Below, piece by piece: positions 46,264-56,046 of a DNA stretch of 64,000 nt. Under the pieces are notes generated by a model. It worked only from the letters and a program-made list of their open reading frames with translations. It made no database searches and was not told where the DNA came from. The position numbers and the translations under genes are program-made. The stretch is from assembly GCA_000472185.1 (NCBI GenBank), contig AVDB01000011.1:37410-101409 (forward strand), written 5' to 3'. Source of the stretch: Rhodobacteraceae bacterium HIMB11 (GTDB taxonomy: Bacteria; Pseudomonadota; Alphaproteobacteria; Rhodobacterales; Rhodobacteraceae). How positions within the stretch are numbered: position 1 is the stretch's first letter; each line of letters begins with the position of its first letter.

Positions 46264-47616
46264 CTAAATTGCGCTGAAACCTTCGTCCAATGCTCGAAGA
46301 ATTTGGTTCACCTCATTCTCTGTAATCGTCAACGGTGGCGACATCAGGATATTGGGATAGCCAGGACGGACCATTGCGCCTGCTTCATAGACGCGCTGGT
46401 GAATATGTTTTAGGGTTGCCATATCAATCGGTGTTTTTGTTGCGCGATCTGAAACCAGTTCCAGACCGTTCATCAATCCATGCCCGCCGCGCACATCGCC
46501 GATAATGTCATGTTTTTCGGCAAGTTTTAACAGGCCTTGATACAGCTGATCCCCACGGGCCGCTGCATTGGTTTTTGTATCCAACCGCTGTGTTTCGTTC
46601 AGGCATGCCACAACCGCAGCCGCCCCAACAGGATGCGCAGAATAGGTGTAGCCGTGGAAAATGCCACCATCCCCACTGGTGTCGTTTTCGAAAACCTCGG
46701 CAACCTTATCGGACATCAGTGCCGCACCAACAGGGTAGTAGCCCGAGGTGATGCCCTTGGCCATTGACATCATATCAGGTTTGACACCCCAATGGCGTGC
46801 GCCTGACCAATCGCCTGTGCGACCAAATCCTGTAATCACCTCATCCGAAATCATCAGAATGCCATGACGGTCACAAATATCGCGCATCAATCCCATAAAG
46901 CTGAGATCAGGCACGATGACACCCCCCGCACCTTGGATCGGTTCCATAATAAAGGCGGCGATTGTATTGGCACCTTGGAAGGCAATTTCGTCCTCGAACG
47001 CGTTCGCAATGTTTTGGGCCAACGTCGCAGGATCGGTTTCATTGAACGGATTGCGATAGGAATAGGGGCTTGGCAGATGGAAACACCCGGGCATCAAGGG
47101 TTCGTAATTGATGCGGAAACGGTTGTTGCCGTTAACAGAGGCCCCGCCAAAATGCGTCCCATGATAACCCTTTTTCAAAGAGATAAATTTTGTACGGGTC
47201 GGCTCCCCACGCAGGCGGTGATACTGTCGCGCCAGCCGCAAACATGTTTCCACCGAGTCTGAACCGCCAGAAGTGAAAAACACCCGTGCCATGCCATCGG
47301 CCTCAAACATTTCGCGCACCAGATAGGAGGCCTCGATCGCGGGTGGGTTTGATGTGCCTGAGAATGCTGAATAATAGGGTAGGTCGTAAAGCTGTTTGGA
47401 AATCGCTTCTTTGACGGCGTCATTTGAATAGCCAAGGTTCACACACCATAGACCGCCCACGGCATCGACAGCGGTGTGTCCATCAATATCGGTGATGGAA
47501 CTGTTCTGCGCACTCACAATGACTTTGGGTGGATTGGCAAGGGAATCGGCAGGATGCCCCATGGGATGCCACATATGTTTGGCATTGTTTTCCTTAGTAA
47601 AGTTATCGTCGCGCAT
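46264..47616 (-). CDS. Class III (omega-amino acid) aminotransferase
   Basis: A 450-residue PLP-dependent aminotransferase of the aspartate-aminotransferase-superfamily fold type I, class III. The PLP lysine lies in [17 protein letters not shown] and the carboxylate motif in [18 protein letters not shown] 47616 ([19 protein letters not shown]) is the family-like start; the longer frame is discarded. Related enzymes act on taurine, putrescine, beta-alanine or similar amines; the exact donor is uncertain. It is divergent from smpB. Confidence 0.9.
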   Translation of the reverse strand: MRDDNFTKENNAKHMWHPMGHPADSLANPPKVIVSAQNSSITDIDGHTAVDAVGGLWCVNLGYSNDAVKEAISKQLYDLPYYSAFSGTSNPPAIEASYLVREMFEADGMARVFFTSGGSDSVETCLRLARQYHRLRGEPTRTKFISLKKGYHGTHFGGASVNGNNRFRINYEPLMPGCFHLPSPYSYRNPFNETDPATLAQNIANAFEDEIAFQGANTIAAFIMEPIQGAGGVIVPDLSFMGLMRDICDRHGILMISDEVITGFGRTGDWSGARHWGVKPDMMSMAKGITSGYYPVGAALMSDKVAEVFENDTSGDGGIFHGYTYSAHPVGAAAVVACLNETQRLDTKTNAAARGDQLYQGLLKLAEKHDIIGDVRGGHGLMNGLELVSDRATKTPIDMATLKHIHQRVYEAGAMVRPGYPNILMSPPLTITENEVNQILRALDEGFSAI

Positions 47617-47756
47617 GGGCCAAATGCTCCTATCGTGAATTTGATCAAATTTTACGTGTGTTTTTGAAACTGTCCAGTGGAATAATGCATCGTCATGCGG
47701 AAGATTTTTGCGCGCCCCTAGACTTGGTGAACAAGGGTCTATACATCCAAGCCACC

Positions 47757-48230
47757 ATGGCAAAGCAAAAGACAAATACGAATTACAAAGTCATCGCAGA
47801 AAATCGTCGCGCACGGTTTGATTATGCGATTGAAAGTGATTTGGAATGCGGCATCGTTTTGATGGGGTCCGAGGTTAAATCCCTGCGCAAAGGGTCGTCA
47901 AACATCGCAGAAAGCTATGCCGAAGTTGAAAATGGCGAACTATGGCTCGTCAATTCCTACATCGCACCCTATGAGCAAGCGAAGACATGGGGCCACGAAG
48001 AACGCCGCCGTCGCAAGTTGATGGTAAATAAACGCGAACTTGCCAATCTATGGTCCGAAACCCAACGCAAGGGGATGACCATTGTGCCGCTGGTTATGTA
48101 TTTCAACGATAAGGGTTTTGTTAAGCTCAAGATCGGGATCGCCAAGGGTAAGAAAAACCACGATAAACGCGCCGACAGTGCAAAGCGCGATTGGAACGTG
48201 CAAAAGCAGCGTTTGTTAAAAAACGGATAG
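47757..48230 (+). CDS. smpB: SsrA-binding protein SmpB
   Basis: A 157-residue tmRNA-binding protein needed for trans-translation. The N-terminal part ([19 protein letters not shown]) and [21 protein letters not shown] are family-defining, and the C-terminal tail ([20 protein letters not shown]) is basic, as required in the ribosomal mRNA channel. The start is ATG 47757; a longer frame from 47658 has no family support. No tmRNA gene was recognised nearby. Confidence 0.95.
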   Translation: MAKQKTNTNYKVIAENRRARFDYAIESDLECGIVLMGSEVKSLRKGSSNIAESYAEVENGELWLVNSYIAPYEQAKTWGHEERRRRKLMVNKRELANLWSETQRKGMTIVPLVMYFNDKGFVKLKIGIAKGKKNHDKRADSAKRDWNVQKQRLLKNG

Positions 48231-48252
48231 GGAAAACCACGCGGTTTTTCCC
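48230..48252 (+). terminator. Terminator after smpB
   Basis: GGGAAAACC (48230-48238) pairs with GGTTTTTCCC (48243-48252), a 9-bp stem with one extra T and a 4-nt loop, starting on the last base of the smpB stop. Confidence 0.65.
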
Positions 48253-48311
48253 CTGACGTATTCCGCCCCACATTTGTACTCATGACCCATTCCAATCAAC
48301 AAGAGGGTGTC

Positions 48312-48602
48312 ATGGAAGGACTTATTTTTAATCTTGTCTCAGGGGCCGTTGACGGCAACGTTGTGGGGCGCTTAATTGATAGTCTGAACCAAGGGACAGT
48401 TATTAATTCAATCGCGGGAATTTTGGGCGGCGGTCTGGGCGGCTCAATTTTGGGGATGCTTGGCGCACCCGATATGGCGGGAATGGCTGGTGATGCCGCG
48501 GGTATGGACATCGGTGCGCTGCTGAGGCAGCTGGTCAGCGGCGGCTTTGGTGGGGGTGTGTTATTGGCGATTGTGGGCTTTGTACGCTCAAAAATGGGAT
48601 AA
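48312..48602 (+). CDS. Small Gly-rich membrane protein of unknown function
   Basis: A 96-residue protein. It has a short amphipathic start (MEGLIFNLVSGAVDGNVVG), a Gly-rich hydrophobic stretch (INSIAGILGGGLGGSILGML), an Ala/Met/Gly linker and a second hydrophobic segment (GGFGGGVLLAIVGFVRSKMG). Two membrane passes are plausible. ATG 48312 is behind AAGAGGG, and an upstream ATG (48282) has less support. I recognise similar small proteins in Rhodobacterales but no assigned function. Confidence 0.7.
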   Translation: MEGLIFNLVSGAVDGNVVGRLIDSLNQGTVINSIAGILGGGLGGSILGMLGAPDMAGMAGDAAGMDIGALLRQLVSGGFGGGVLLAIVGFVRSKMG

Positions 48603-48703
48603 ACCACCCAAAACGACGTTAAAATAGGGCGGAACGTGGTTCGCCCCACTTGCTTAACAGGTTCTTGGGATGTAGGCACCCATATGAAAATAGGGGGCTG
48701 AAC

Positions 48704-49558
48704 ATGCAAGACGACCCAAAAACACTTGTTTCGACTGAATGGCTTCAGGCGCATCTAAAGGATCCCGATTTGCGGATTTTAGATGGGTCCTATTATTTGC
48801 CGCAAATGGGCCGTGATCCACGTGCGGAATATGATGCCGCCCATATCCCTAACGCACGTTTTTTCGATATTGATGATGTTGCGGATCACGGATCTGATTT
48901 GCCGCATATGGTGCCGCCCGTTGAAAAATTCATGTCACGCATGCGCGCCATGGGCGTAGGGGACGGACACCAAGTTGTCGTCTATGACGGTATGGGTCTA
49001 TTTTCAGCAGCCCGTGTTTGGTGGCTGTTCAAACTGATGGGTCAAAATAACATCGCGGTCCTGGATGGTGGTTTACCAAAATGGCGGGCAGAGGGGCGCC
49101 CTGTCGAAGATTTGCCGCCCGTTATTCGTGATCGCCACATGACCGTACGGCGCCAAAACCACATGGTCAAAGACGTGACACAGGTGTCTGCGGCCTCAAA
49201 GCTTGGGGATTATGAAATCATTGACGCGCGTTCGCCGGGCCGTTTCCGCGGAGAAGAGCCCGAACCACGCGTAGGATTGCGCCCAGGTCATATCCCTGGA
49301 TCAAAAAACGTTTGTTTTAAGGAACTGCTGAACGCAGATCAAACAATGAAAAACCCCGTAGAAATGCGCCAGATTTTCGAAGCCGCGGGCGTTGATTTCA
49401 ACAAACCCGCAATTACAACCTGTGGATCAGGCGTGACCGCAGCGGTCCTAAGTTTGGGGCTAGAGCGGATCGGGAAAACAGATCATTCACTTTATGATGG
49501 AAGCTGGTCAGAGTGGGGCATGTTCCCAACCGTACCAGTCGCAACTGGAGACGCGTAA
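48704..49558 (+). CDS. sseA: 3-mercaptopyruvate sulfurtransferase-like rhodanese
   Basis: A 284-residue protein with two rhodanese domains. The active-site loop of the second domain is TTCGSGVTAA with Cys240, the CGSG[VI]TA form typical of mercaptopyruvate sulfurtransferases. The first domain has DGSYYLPQMGRDPRAEYDAAHIPNARFFDID. ATG 48704 follows AGGGGG. The aminotransferase gene starts directly at the next base after the stop, which makes one transcript likely. Confidence 0.9.
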   Translation: MQDDPKTLVSTEWLQAHLKDPDLRILDGSYYLPQMGRDPRAEYDAAHIPNARFFDIDDVADHGSDLPHMVPPVEKFMSRMRAMGVGDGHQVVVYDGMGLFSAARVWWLFKLMGQNNIAVLDGGLPKWRAEGRPVEDLPPVIRDRHMTVRRQNHMVKDVTQVSAASKLGDYEIIDARSPGRFRGEEPEPRVGLRPGHIPGSKNVCFKELLNADQTMKNPVEMRQIFEAAGVDFNKPAITTCGSGVTAAVLSLGLERIGKTDHSLYDGSWSEWGMFPTVPVATGDA

Positions 49559-50743
49559 ATGTTTCAATCCCTAAAAGAGCAACCTGCTGATAAAATCCTT
49601 GCTTTGATGCAAAAGTACAAAGAAGACCCGAGAGAGAGCAAAATCGATCTGGGTGTTGGCGTATACAAAAACGCCGAAGGATTAACGCCAGTAATGCGCG
49701 CCGTAAAGGCGGCCGAGCAGCAATTGTGGGAACGCGAAACAACGAAATCCTATGTTGGGTTGGTCGGTGATCCACAATTTTCAGATGTCATGATTGATCT
49801 GGTTCTGTCAGACAGCGTTGCGCGCGGAAATGTTGCTGCTGCGGCAACACCGGGTGGTACGGGTGCTGTGCGTCAGGCCTTTGAGTTGTTGAAAATGGCA
49901 AATCCAGATGTACGTGTTTTCGTGTCTGATCCCACATGGCCAAATCACCTTTCGATCTTGAAATATCTTGATCTGCCCGTTGTGCCATACCGCTATTTTG
50001 ACAGCGAAACACGCGGTGTCGATTTTGCGGGCATGATGGAGGATTTGGCAGAGGCGTGTTCAGGTGATGTTATTTTGTTGCATGGTTGCTGTCACAACCC
50101 AACGGGCGCAAATTTGAACATGTCGCAATGGCAAGAGGTTGTTGATTTCCTGAACACATCAGGCGCAACACCCATGATTGATATTGCCTACCAAGGATTT
50201 GGTGATGGATTACAAGAGGATGCGGCAGGCACGCGTTTAGTTGCATCATCTGTGCCCGAAACAGTGATCGCGGCAAGTTGTTCGAAAAACTTTGGAATTT
50301 ACCGCGAACGCACTGGCCTGTTGATGGTTGTGTCCCAAGACGCGACGGCCAAAGGATTGAACCAAAGCACGTTGGCGTTTTTGAACCGTCAAAACTTTTC
50401 CTTCCCGCCAGATCATGGTGCACGTTTGGTAACAATGGTTCTAAGTGATCCTGCCCTGCGCGCGGACTGGGCCGCAGAACTGGAAGAGGTGCGTTTGGGC
50501 ATGTTGGACTTGCGCACGCAACTTGCCTCTGAACTACAGCGGTTGTCGGGTTCTGATCGCTTTGGGTTCCTTGCAGAGCACCGTGGCATGTTCTCACGTC
50601 TTGGAGCGTCGGCAGAGCATGTCGAAAAACTGCGCGCGGATCATGCGGTTTATATGGTTGGCGATAGTCGTATGAATATCGCAGGCCTAAACAGTGCAAC
50701 TGTCCCTGTTTTGGCACAGGCGATTATCGACGCGGGTATTTAA
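49559..50743 (+). CDS. Aromatic-amino-acid / aspartate aminotransferase
   Basis: A 394-residue class I aminotransferase of the AspC/TyrB type. The PLP lysine is Lys243 (SCSKNFGIYRERTG), the cofactor-contact motif is HGCCHNPTG, and the N-terminal block is IDLGVGVYKNAEG. GGAG lies inside the end of sseA and the ATG abuts its stop. Pairing with a mercaptopyruvate sulfurtransferase could link cysteine transamination to sulfur transfer (cysteine to 3-mercaptopyruvate to persulfide); this is inferred from neighbourhood. Confidence 0.9.
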   Translation: MFQSLKEQPADKILALMQKYKEDPRESKIDLGVGVYKNAEGLTPVMRAVKAAEQQLWERETTKSYVGLVGDPQFSDVMIDLVLSDSVARGNVAAAATPGGTGAVRQAFELLKMANPDVRVFVSDPTWPNHLSILKYLDLPVVPYRYFDSETRGVDFAGMMEDLAEACSGDVILLHGCCHNPTGANLNMSQWQEVVDFLNTSGATPMIDIAYQGFGDGLQEDAAGTRLVASSVPETVIAASCSKNFGIYRERTGLLMVVSQDATAKGLNQSTLAFLNRQNFSFPPDHGARLVTMVLSDPALRADWAAELEEVRLGMLDLRTQLASELQRLSGSDRFGFLAEHRGMFSRLGASAEHVEKLRADHAVYMVGDSRMNIAGLNSATVPVLAQAIIDAGI

Positions 50744-50752
50744 GCACTTTCC

Positions 50753-50778
50753 GCTCTGGCATCCAGTGGTGCCAGGGC
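50753..50778 (+). terminator. Hairpin after the aminotransferase
   Basis: GCTCTGGCA (50753-50761) / TGCCAGGGC (50770-50778), a 9-bp stem with one wobble and an 8-nt loop, begins 10 nt after the stop. No U-run follows, so termination strength is doubtful. Confidence 0.45.
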
Positions 50779-50874
50779 GTCATAACCCAAGCCTATATCT
50801 CCCATTATACAAACCTATAACAATGCTGCTTCGTGCCGTTACCTTGCGTAACCACCTTATGAGGGCACGAAGCC

Positions 50875-52163
50875 ATGTTTATTTTTAAGTCGTCCGAACG
50901 TTCGGGCGAATTTGGATTTTCTGGACGACAGATTAAGGACGCATTGGACAAAAGTCAGGCGATCATTTCCTTTACGCCCGAAGGCATCATCTTGCACGCG
51001 AAGAAAATTTTCTAAGCGCAACTGGCTATTGACTTGAGGATATTGATGGAAAACATCACAGCATCTTTTGTGACGATGCCTACACACGTTCAGAAGAGTA
51101 CAAAGATTTTTGGGCCGAATTGAGAGAGGGGAAATTTCAATCAAACTCGTTCAAACGAATCAATCGTTCGGGTAAGGCAATTTATATTCACGCCACTTAT
51201 AATCCAATCCATGACACAGAAGGTAATGTTGTTGGTGTCATTAAATATTGCACGGACATCACAATCCCGACGATGAAATCGGCCGAGGCGGTCGCGCGGA
51301 CACAGGCCTCCATTACCTTTACACCCGAAGGGTTTATCAAAGATGCAAATGAAACATTTTTGGCGGCAACGGGGTATCATTTGGACGAAATTCAAGGCCA
51401 GCATCATCGCATGTTCTGTCCCCCTGACATTGCAAATTCACCGGAATATCAAAAATTCTGGGCGGATTTGGCCGCGGGCGTGTCGAACACAGGTGAATTT
51501 AAACGCGTAAATCGCCACGGTGATGTTTTGTGGCTGCGTGCCAGCTATTCGCCAGATTATGACAATTCAGGCAAGGTTGTTTCGGTGACAAAACTTGCCA
51601 GTGACATCACACAAGAGCGTAAGATCAAAGAACGCACGATTGATATTTCAACGACAACAGCTTCGGCCATCGCTGAAATGAACCAATCCATTACCGAGAT
51701 TTCCAAATCAATGAACGGTGCCCGTCAAACGGCGCATCTGACATCTTCATCTGTGGGGGGAACGAAAGAGGTTGTGGGACGTTTGTCAACTACATCGGAA
51801 AGCATGTCTAAGACTGTTGAATTCATCTATTCCATCGCGTATCAAATTAATCTTCTTGCATTGAATGCCGCGGTCGAAGCCGCCCGCGCGGGCTAAGCGG
51901 GACGCGGCTTTGCCGTTGTGGCGGGTGAAGTCAAAAACCTTGCAAATAGCGCGACCAATTTCACGCAATCCATTGCAAAAGAGATTGAAGCGGTTCAGGC
52001 AATTTCAGGCGAAATATCTGAAAACATGTAGCAAATGATCATTTCAATTTCCGATCTAAGTGCATCCACGGATTCTGTGGCCACAGCGATCGAACAGCAA
52101 AATATCGTGGTGAGCGATATCGCAAATCAGTTGGAAGATTTGACCACATTGATCACGCGCTAA
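50875..52163 (+). pseudogene. PAS-domain methyl-accepting chemotaxis protein, multiply broken
   Basis: ATG 50875 opens a soluble receptor with two tandem PAS modules (FTPEGIILHA; later ITFTPEGFIKDANETFLAATGYHLDEIQG) and a signalling region (YQINLLALNAAVEAARAG). It is disrupted four times: a frameshift near 51000 between LHA and ENFLSATGY, an in-frame TGA at 51030-51032 (GY*LEDI), a TAA at 51894-51896 replacing the Glu of RAGEAGRGF, and a TAG at 52029-52031. The ancestral stop is the TAA at 52161-52163. Flanking residues remain conserved, so decay is fairly recent. Confidence 0.92.
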
Positions 52164-52185
52164 AATACCCAGATATCAATAATTA

Positions 52186-52216
52186 GGCCTGCCCTTGATT
52201 GGGTGGGTCTTTTTTT
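52186..52216 (+). terminator. Terminator after the chemoreceptor pseudogene
   Basis: A 9-bp stem with three wobbles, 52186-52194 / 52201-52209, has a 6-nt loop and is followed by seven Ts (52210-52216). Confidence 0.8.
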
Positions 52217-52224
52217 GTGGGTAA

Positions 52225-52299
52225 TGGCTGGGGTGGTAGGATTCGAACCTACGGTACACTGTACCAAAAACAGTTGCCTTACCGCTTGGCTACACCCCA
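52225..52299 (-). tRNA. tRNA-Gln (UUG)
   Basis: On the minus strand a full cloverleaf is readable. The 7-bp acceptor TGGGGTG/CACCCCA is followed by discriminator G and an encoded CCA. The anticodon stem ACTGT/ACAGT holds loop TTTTGGT with anticodon TTG, and the T-loop is GGTTCGAATCC. Length is 75 nt. The next about 190 bp (52300-52490) contain no gene that I can recognise. Confidence 0.95.
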
Positions 52300-52490
52300 G
52301 CAGTAGCGCGATGTTTACGATGGACGCGCCCTGTGATCAAGAGTGAATCGTCATTTTTTAATCGCATTCATTTGGATAAATGATGGTAATTTTGGATAAA
52401 TTTGAAAACGGGTCCTCTGAATGACATCAACCCACCTGATCCAGGCGGGCTGTGGGTTTTCACGAATCGGCGTGCGGCAAAAATTCTTGC

Positions 52491-54098
52491 CTAGCTTGCT
52501 TGACGGACCTTATTCAAATTCGTCAGCCAATCTGGGTCCATTTCGGGAACGGATGACAGCAACAGTTCGGTATATTCCGGATGTGGTGGAGAGAAGACAT
52601 CGTCTTTTTTCCCTTGCTCAACCACTTGGCCCAGGTTCATTACAACCACTTGATCCGAAATCGCTTTTACCGTTGAAATGTCGTGCGTGATGAACAGATA
52701 GGTTAGGTTCAACTCTTTTTGCAGACGCATCAAAAGTTTCAAAATACCCTCTTGAACAATTTGGTCTAGGGCTGATGTGACCTCATCACAAATGATGAAA
52801 TCTGGCTCTGCCGCAAGCGCGCGTGCAATACAGATCCGTTGTTTTTGGCCACCTGAAAGTTCGCTTGGTAGACGATCAATAAACCGTTCGTCCAATTCGA
52901 TCATTTTTAGCAATTCAACCACACGTTTTTCACGCGCTGCACCTGATAGACCTAAATAGAATTCCAACGGGCGACCGATGATTTCACGGACAGTTTGGCG
53001 TGGGTTCATTGCCGTGTCAGCCATCTGATAAATCATTTGGATACGGCGCTTTTGCTCTTTGGTGCGATCCTCAAGCTTATTTGGCAATGTCGACCCGTCA
53101 AATTCTATCGAGCCTGTCATCGGCGGCAACAAACCTGTGATGACCCGCGCCGTTGTGGATTTTCCCGACCCTGATTCACCCACAACCGCAACCGTTGAAC
53201 CACGCGGCACTGAGATATTTACATCATTCAGGACCTTCACCTTGCTATAGGATGCGTCGATGTTTTTGATTTCTAGGATCGGTGCCTGTTCCTTAATCGG
53301 ATCCTTTTCTAGAGCCCGAACAGACCACAAGGATTTGGTGTAATCCTCTTTTGGGGCGCTTAGCATGTCGCGCGTTGGGGCCTCTTCTACCTCATTGCCG
53401 TGGCGCAACACTTTGATGAAATCGGCCATCTGTGCAACAACGGCCAAATCATGGGTGATGTAGATTGCGGCAGTGTTAAACTCTTCTACAACCTTGCGCA
53501 TCGCGGTTAGCACCTCTACCTGGGTAGTTACATCCAATGCGGTGGTTGGTTCATCAAAGACGATTAGGTCGGGGCGTGGCGACATGGCCATCGCGGTCAT
53601 GACGCGCTGCAGCTGACCGCCAGACACCTGATGCGGGTACCTGTTCCCAATCATGTTGGGGTTGGGTAAGTTTAGCGCGTCATAGAGCGTGACAGCGTCT
53701 GCTTTAGCCTCGGTTTCAGGTTTTATGCCAAAGCGGATGGTGGACGCCGTCGTCTGATCAATCAGGCGATGCGCGGGGTTGAACGAGGCGGCCGCCGATT
53801 GCGCAACATATGTGATGCGATTGCCCCAATATTCGCGCTTTTTCCCTTCACTCAGTTTTGCAAGGTCGACACCGTCGAACATGATTTCACCGCTGGTGAT
53901 CCGACACCCTGGTTGGGTATATCCCATTGCAGCAAGGCCAAGTGTGGATTTCCCTGCACCTGATTCACCAATCAGACCCATGATCTGACCACGGCGCAGA
54001 GTTAGGTCCACACCCTTAACAATAGGATGCCATTTTTCATCAGAGAACCCTTCAATCTTAAGGTTCTTAATGTCGAGTAAGATATCGTTTTTGCTCAT
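52491..54098 (-). CDS. Peptide/oligopeptide ABC transporter, fused double ATPase
   Basis: A 535-residue protein made of two ABC ATPase domains of the Dpp/Opp D and F types. The first has Walker A GESGAGKST and signature VSGGQLQRVMTA; the second has GESGSGKST and LSGGQKQRICIA. Each is followed by Walker B and an H-loop. ATG 54098 is 5 bp after the permease stop; the longer frame overlapping the permease is rejected. It is the last gene of the six-gene operon that starts at 61212. Confidence 0.93.
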   Translation of the reverse strand: MSKNDILLDIKNLKIEGFSDEKWHPIVKGVDLTLRRGQIMGLIGESGAGKSTLGLAAMGYTQPGCRITSGEIMFDGVDLAKLSEGKKREYWGNRITYVAQSAAASFNPAHRLIDQTTASTIRFGIKPETEAKADAVTLYDALNLPNPNMIGNRYPHQVSGGQLQRVMTAMAMSPRPDLIVFDEPTTALDVTTQVEVLTAMRKVVEEFNTAAIYITHDLAVVAQMADFIKVLRHGNEVEEAPTRDMLSAPKEDYTKSLWSVRALEKDPIKEQAPILEIKNIDASYSKVKVLNDVNISVPRGSTVAVVGESGSGKSTTARVITGLLPPMTGSIEFDGSTLPNKLEDRTKEQKRRIQMIYQMADTAMNPRQTVREIIGRPLEFYLGLSGAAREKRVVELLKMIELDERFIDRLPSELSGGQKQRICIARALAAEPDFIICDEVTSALDQIVQEGILKLLMRLQKELNLTYLFITHDISTVKAISDQVVVMNLGQVVEQGKKDDVFSPPHPEYTELLLSSVPEMDPDWLTNLNKVRQAS

Positions 54099-54102
54099 CC
54101 CG

Positions 54103-55017
54103 TTAATCCTTGATACCGCTGGTGTGGTGTAGGAACCAGTCCACAACAAAGTTCACAGCAACTGTTAGCAATGCAATGGCCGATGCTGGCAACAGCGGTG
54201 TCAAACCCGCCTTTAGGTCATATTGCGCAAATTGGATTAGGGATGCATTTTCGCGCACCATTGATCCCCAGTCTGCGGTTGGTGGTTGGATCCCCACACC
54301 AAGGAACGACAGCGCCGCAATGGTTAGGAAAACAAAACAGAAACGCAGCCCGAATTCAGCAACCAATGGGGGCAGGATATTCGGCAAAATTTCACGCCGC
54401 ATGATCCAACCCAACCCTTCACCACGCAGGCGGGCCGCTTCGACATAGTCCATCACAACAACATTTACCGCGACCGAGCGTGTTAAACGAAATACCCGGG
54501 TCGAGTCCAAAATCGCGATGATGAGGATGAGGTTGATCGCAGAGGACCCAAAGATAGACAACAAAACCAGCGCAAAGATCAAGCTTGGGATCGCCATAAG
54601 CACATCAACTCCGCGGCTTAGCAGTTGATCCAGCCACGAGCGATTGATCGCCGCTGCCAAACCAAGGCCGCCACCAATGACAAAGGCCAAGATGGTGGTC
54701 ACCAGCGCAATACCAACGGTGTTTCGCGCACCGTAAATCATGCGCGAATAGATATCTCGCCCTATTTGGTCTGTGCCCAAAAGGTGTTCGCCACCCCAAG
54801 GTGCATAAGGTTGCGCAAAAACCTCTGCTTCGCCATAGGGTGCGATCCAAGGCGCGAAAATCGCCACAAAGATATAAATGGCAATGACAATCATCCCAAA
54901 ACGCGCAGTCGCGGGAGATTTGCGCAATAGGATTTTTGTACGGCTCCATGCGGTCCGCTTATCCAAGAATGACGTGACTTCATCCGTGGCGGAATAGGCT
55001 GTTTGTTCTTGACTCAT
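54103..55017 (-). CDS. Peptide ABC transporter permease (DppC/OppC type)
   Basis: A 304-residue permease with an N-terminal membrane helix (ATARFGMIVIAIYIFVAIFAPWIAP) and the EAA-type loop VEAARLRGEGLGWIMRREILPNILPPL. Typical DppC marks include HLLGTDQIGRDIYSRMIYGAR. It overlaps the DppB-type gene by 4 bp. It pairs with that subunit to form the inner-membrane channel. Confidence 0.93.
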   Translation of the reverse strand: MSQEQTAYSATDEVTSFLDKRTAWSRTKILLRKSPATARFGMIVIAIYIFVAIFAPWIAPYGEAEVFAQPYAPWGGEHLLGTDQIGRDIYSRMIYGARNTVGIALVTTILAFVIGGGLGLAAAINRSWLDQLLSRGVDVLMAIPSLIFALVLLSIFGSSAINLILIIAILDSTRVFRLTRSVAVNVVVMDYVEAARLRGEGLGWIMRREILPNILPPLVAEFGLRFCFVFLTIAALSFLGVGIQPPTADWGSMVRENASLIQFAQYDLKAGLTPLLPASAIALLTVAVNFVVDWFLHHTSGIKD

Positions 55018-55994
55018 TTTGGATGCAACAATCTTGGGTTAGTGATGATGCCGATGATATCGGCCAATAGGTTCAAAAAGATGTAGGTGATCGCAAAGAT
55101 CAGAGCACAGGCTTGGACAACTGGAATGTCACGGCTTGTCACCGAATCCACCATCAACTGACCGACGCCTGGGTAAACAAAGACCACCTCAACAACGACA
55201 ACCCCGACGACGAGATAGGCAAGGTTAAATGCAATCACCGTGGCGATGGGGGCCCATGCGTTAGGTAGTGCGTGTTTTAGGATGACTTCGCGCTGCGTTG
55301 CACCCGATAAGCGTGCCATTTGAATATAGGGATTGGCCAATAGGTTGATGATCGCGGCACGCGTCATACGCATCATGTGTGCCACAATCACCAGTGTGAG
55401 CGTCAGGGCAGGTAACGCGCTTCGATAAATCCGTTCGCCAAGCGGTGTGCTGACATCAATATTGGCAAGCGATGGGAAGACCGGCCACAAGGCTGTCAAC
55501 AGCAAGATGAGGATGTAGGCGACGAAGAATTCGGGGAACGAAATGGTTGTCAGTGTCGATGCGCTTACAATCTTATCGTAGTAGGTGTTTCGATATAGCG
55601 CGGCTGTAATGCCCAAAAATAGCGCAAGCGGAACCGCGATGATCGCTGTCATCCCCGCAAGGAAAAGTGTGTTCCACAGGCGTGGCGCAATCAGTTCCGC
55701 AACAGGACGTGAACGGTCCACACCTGATGCAGCGCGCCCAGAGAAAGATGTTCCCAGATCGCCCTGAATGACGCCAGCGACCCAATCAAAATAGCGGATG
55801 TAGGCGGGCTTATCCAACCCCAACTCTTTACGGAATGCGGCAACTGTTTCTTCTGTAGCGGCCTGTCCAAGGACGGCTTGGCCAAAGTCACCAGGCAGCA
55901 TTTCGATAGATGAAAAGATGATTATGGAAACAACAAAGAGCGTTGCAATACCTAAGAATAACCGTTGGATAACGGTGGCGACGATCGGGTGCAC
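55014..55994 (-). CDS. Peptide ABC transporter permease (DppB/OppB type)
   Basis: A 326-residue permease with the family start (VIQRLFLGIATLFVVSIIIFSSIEMLPGDFGQAVLG) and EAA loop (QMARLSGATQREVILKHALPNAWAPI). It lies 66 bp after the binding-protein gene; that gap carries a strong intrinsic terminator-like hairpin, so its expression is probably set below that of the binding protein. Confidence 0.93.
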   Translation of the reverse strand: MHPIVATVIQRLFLGIATLFVVSIIIFSSIEMLPGDFGQAVLGQAATEETVAAFRKELGLDKPAYIRYFDWVAGVIQGDLGTSFSGRAASGVDRSRPVAELIAPRLWNTLFLAGMTAIIAVPLALFLGITAALYRNTYYDKIVSASTLTTISFPEFFVAYILILLLTALWPVFPSLANIDVSTPLGERIYRSALPALTLTLVIVAHMMRMTRAAIINLLANPYIQMARLSGATQREVILKHALPNAWAPIATVIAFNLAYLVVGVVVVEVVFVYPGVGQLMVDSVTSRDIPVVQACALIFAITYIFLNLLADIIGIITNPRLLHPK

Positions 55995-56010
55995 GAAGAA
56001 GATCCTTTGT

Positions 56011-56046
56011 CAAAAAATTGCACCGCGCAATGAAGGCGCGGTGCAA
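56011..56046 (-). terminator. Intra-operon terminator/attenuator after the binding-protein gene
   Basis: On the minus strand a perfect 10-bp stem (56046-56037 / 56027-56018) with a 9-nt loop is followed by six Ts (56017-56012). It has the form of a full rho-independent terminator but lies between the binding-protein gene and the permease genes of the same operon, so partial termination is expected. Confidence 0.85.

Noticed and set aside
51030..51032. TGA in the chemoreceptor considered as selenocysteine or readthrough
   Set aside because: The same gene also has a frameshift and TAA and TAG stops, so decay explains it better.
52429..52458. AACCCAC/GTGGGTT inverted repeat near the end of the peptide operon
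   Set aside because: Long loop and no T-run on the minus strand; not convincing as the operon terminator.
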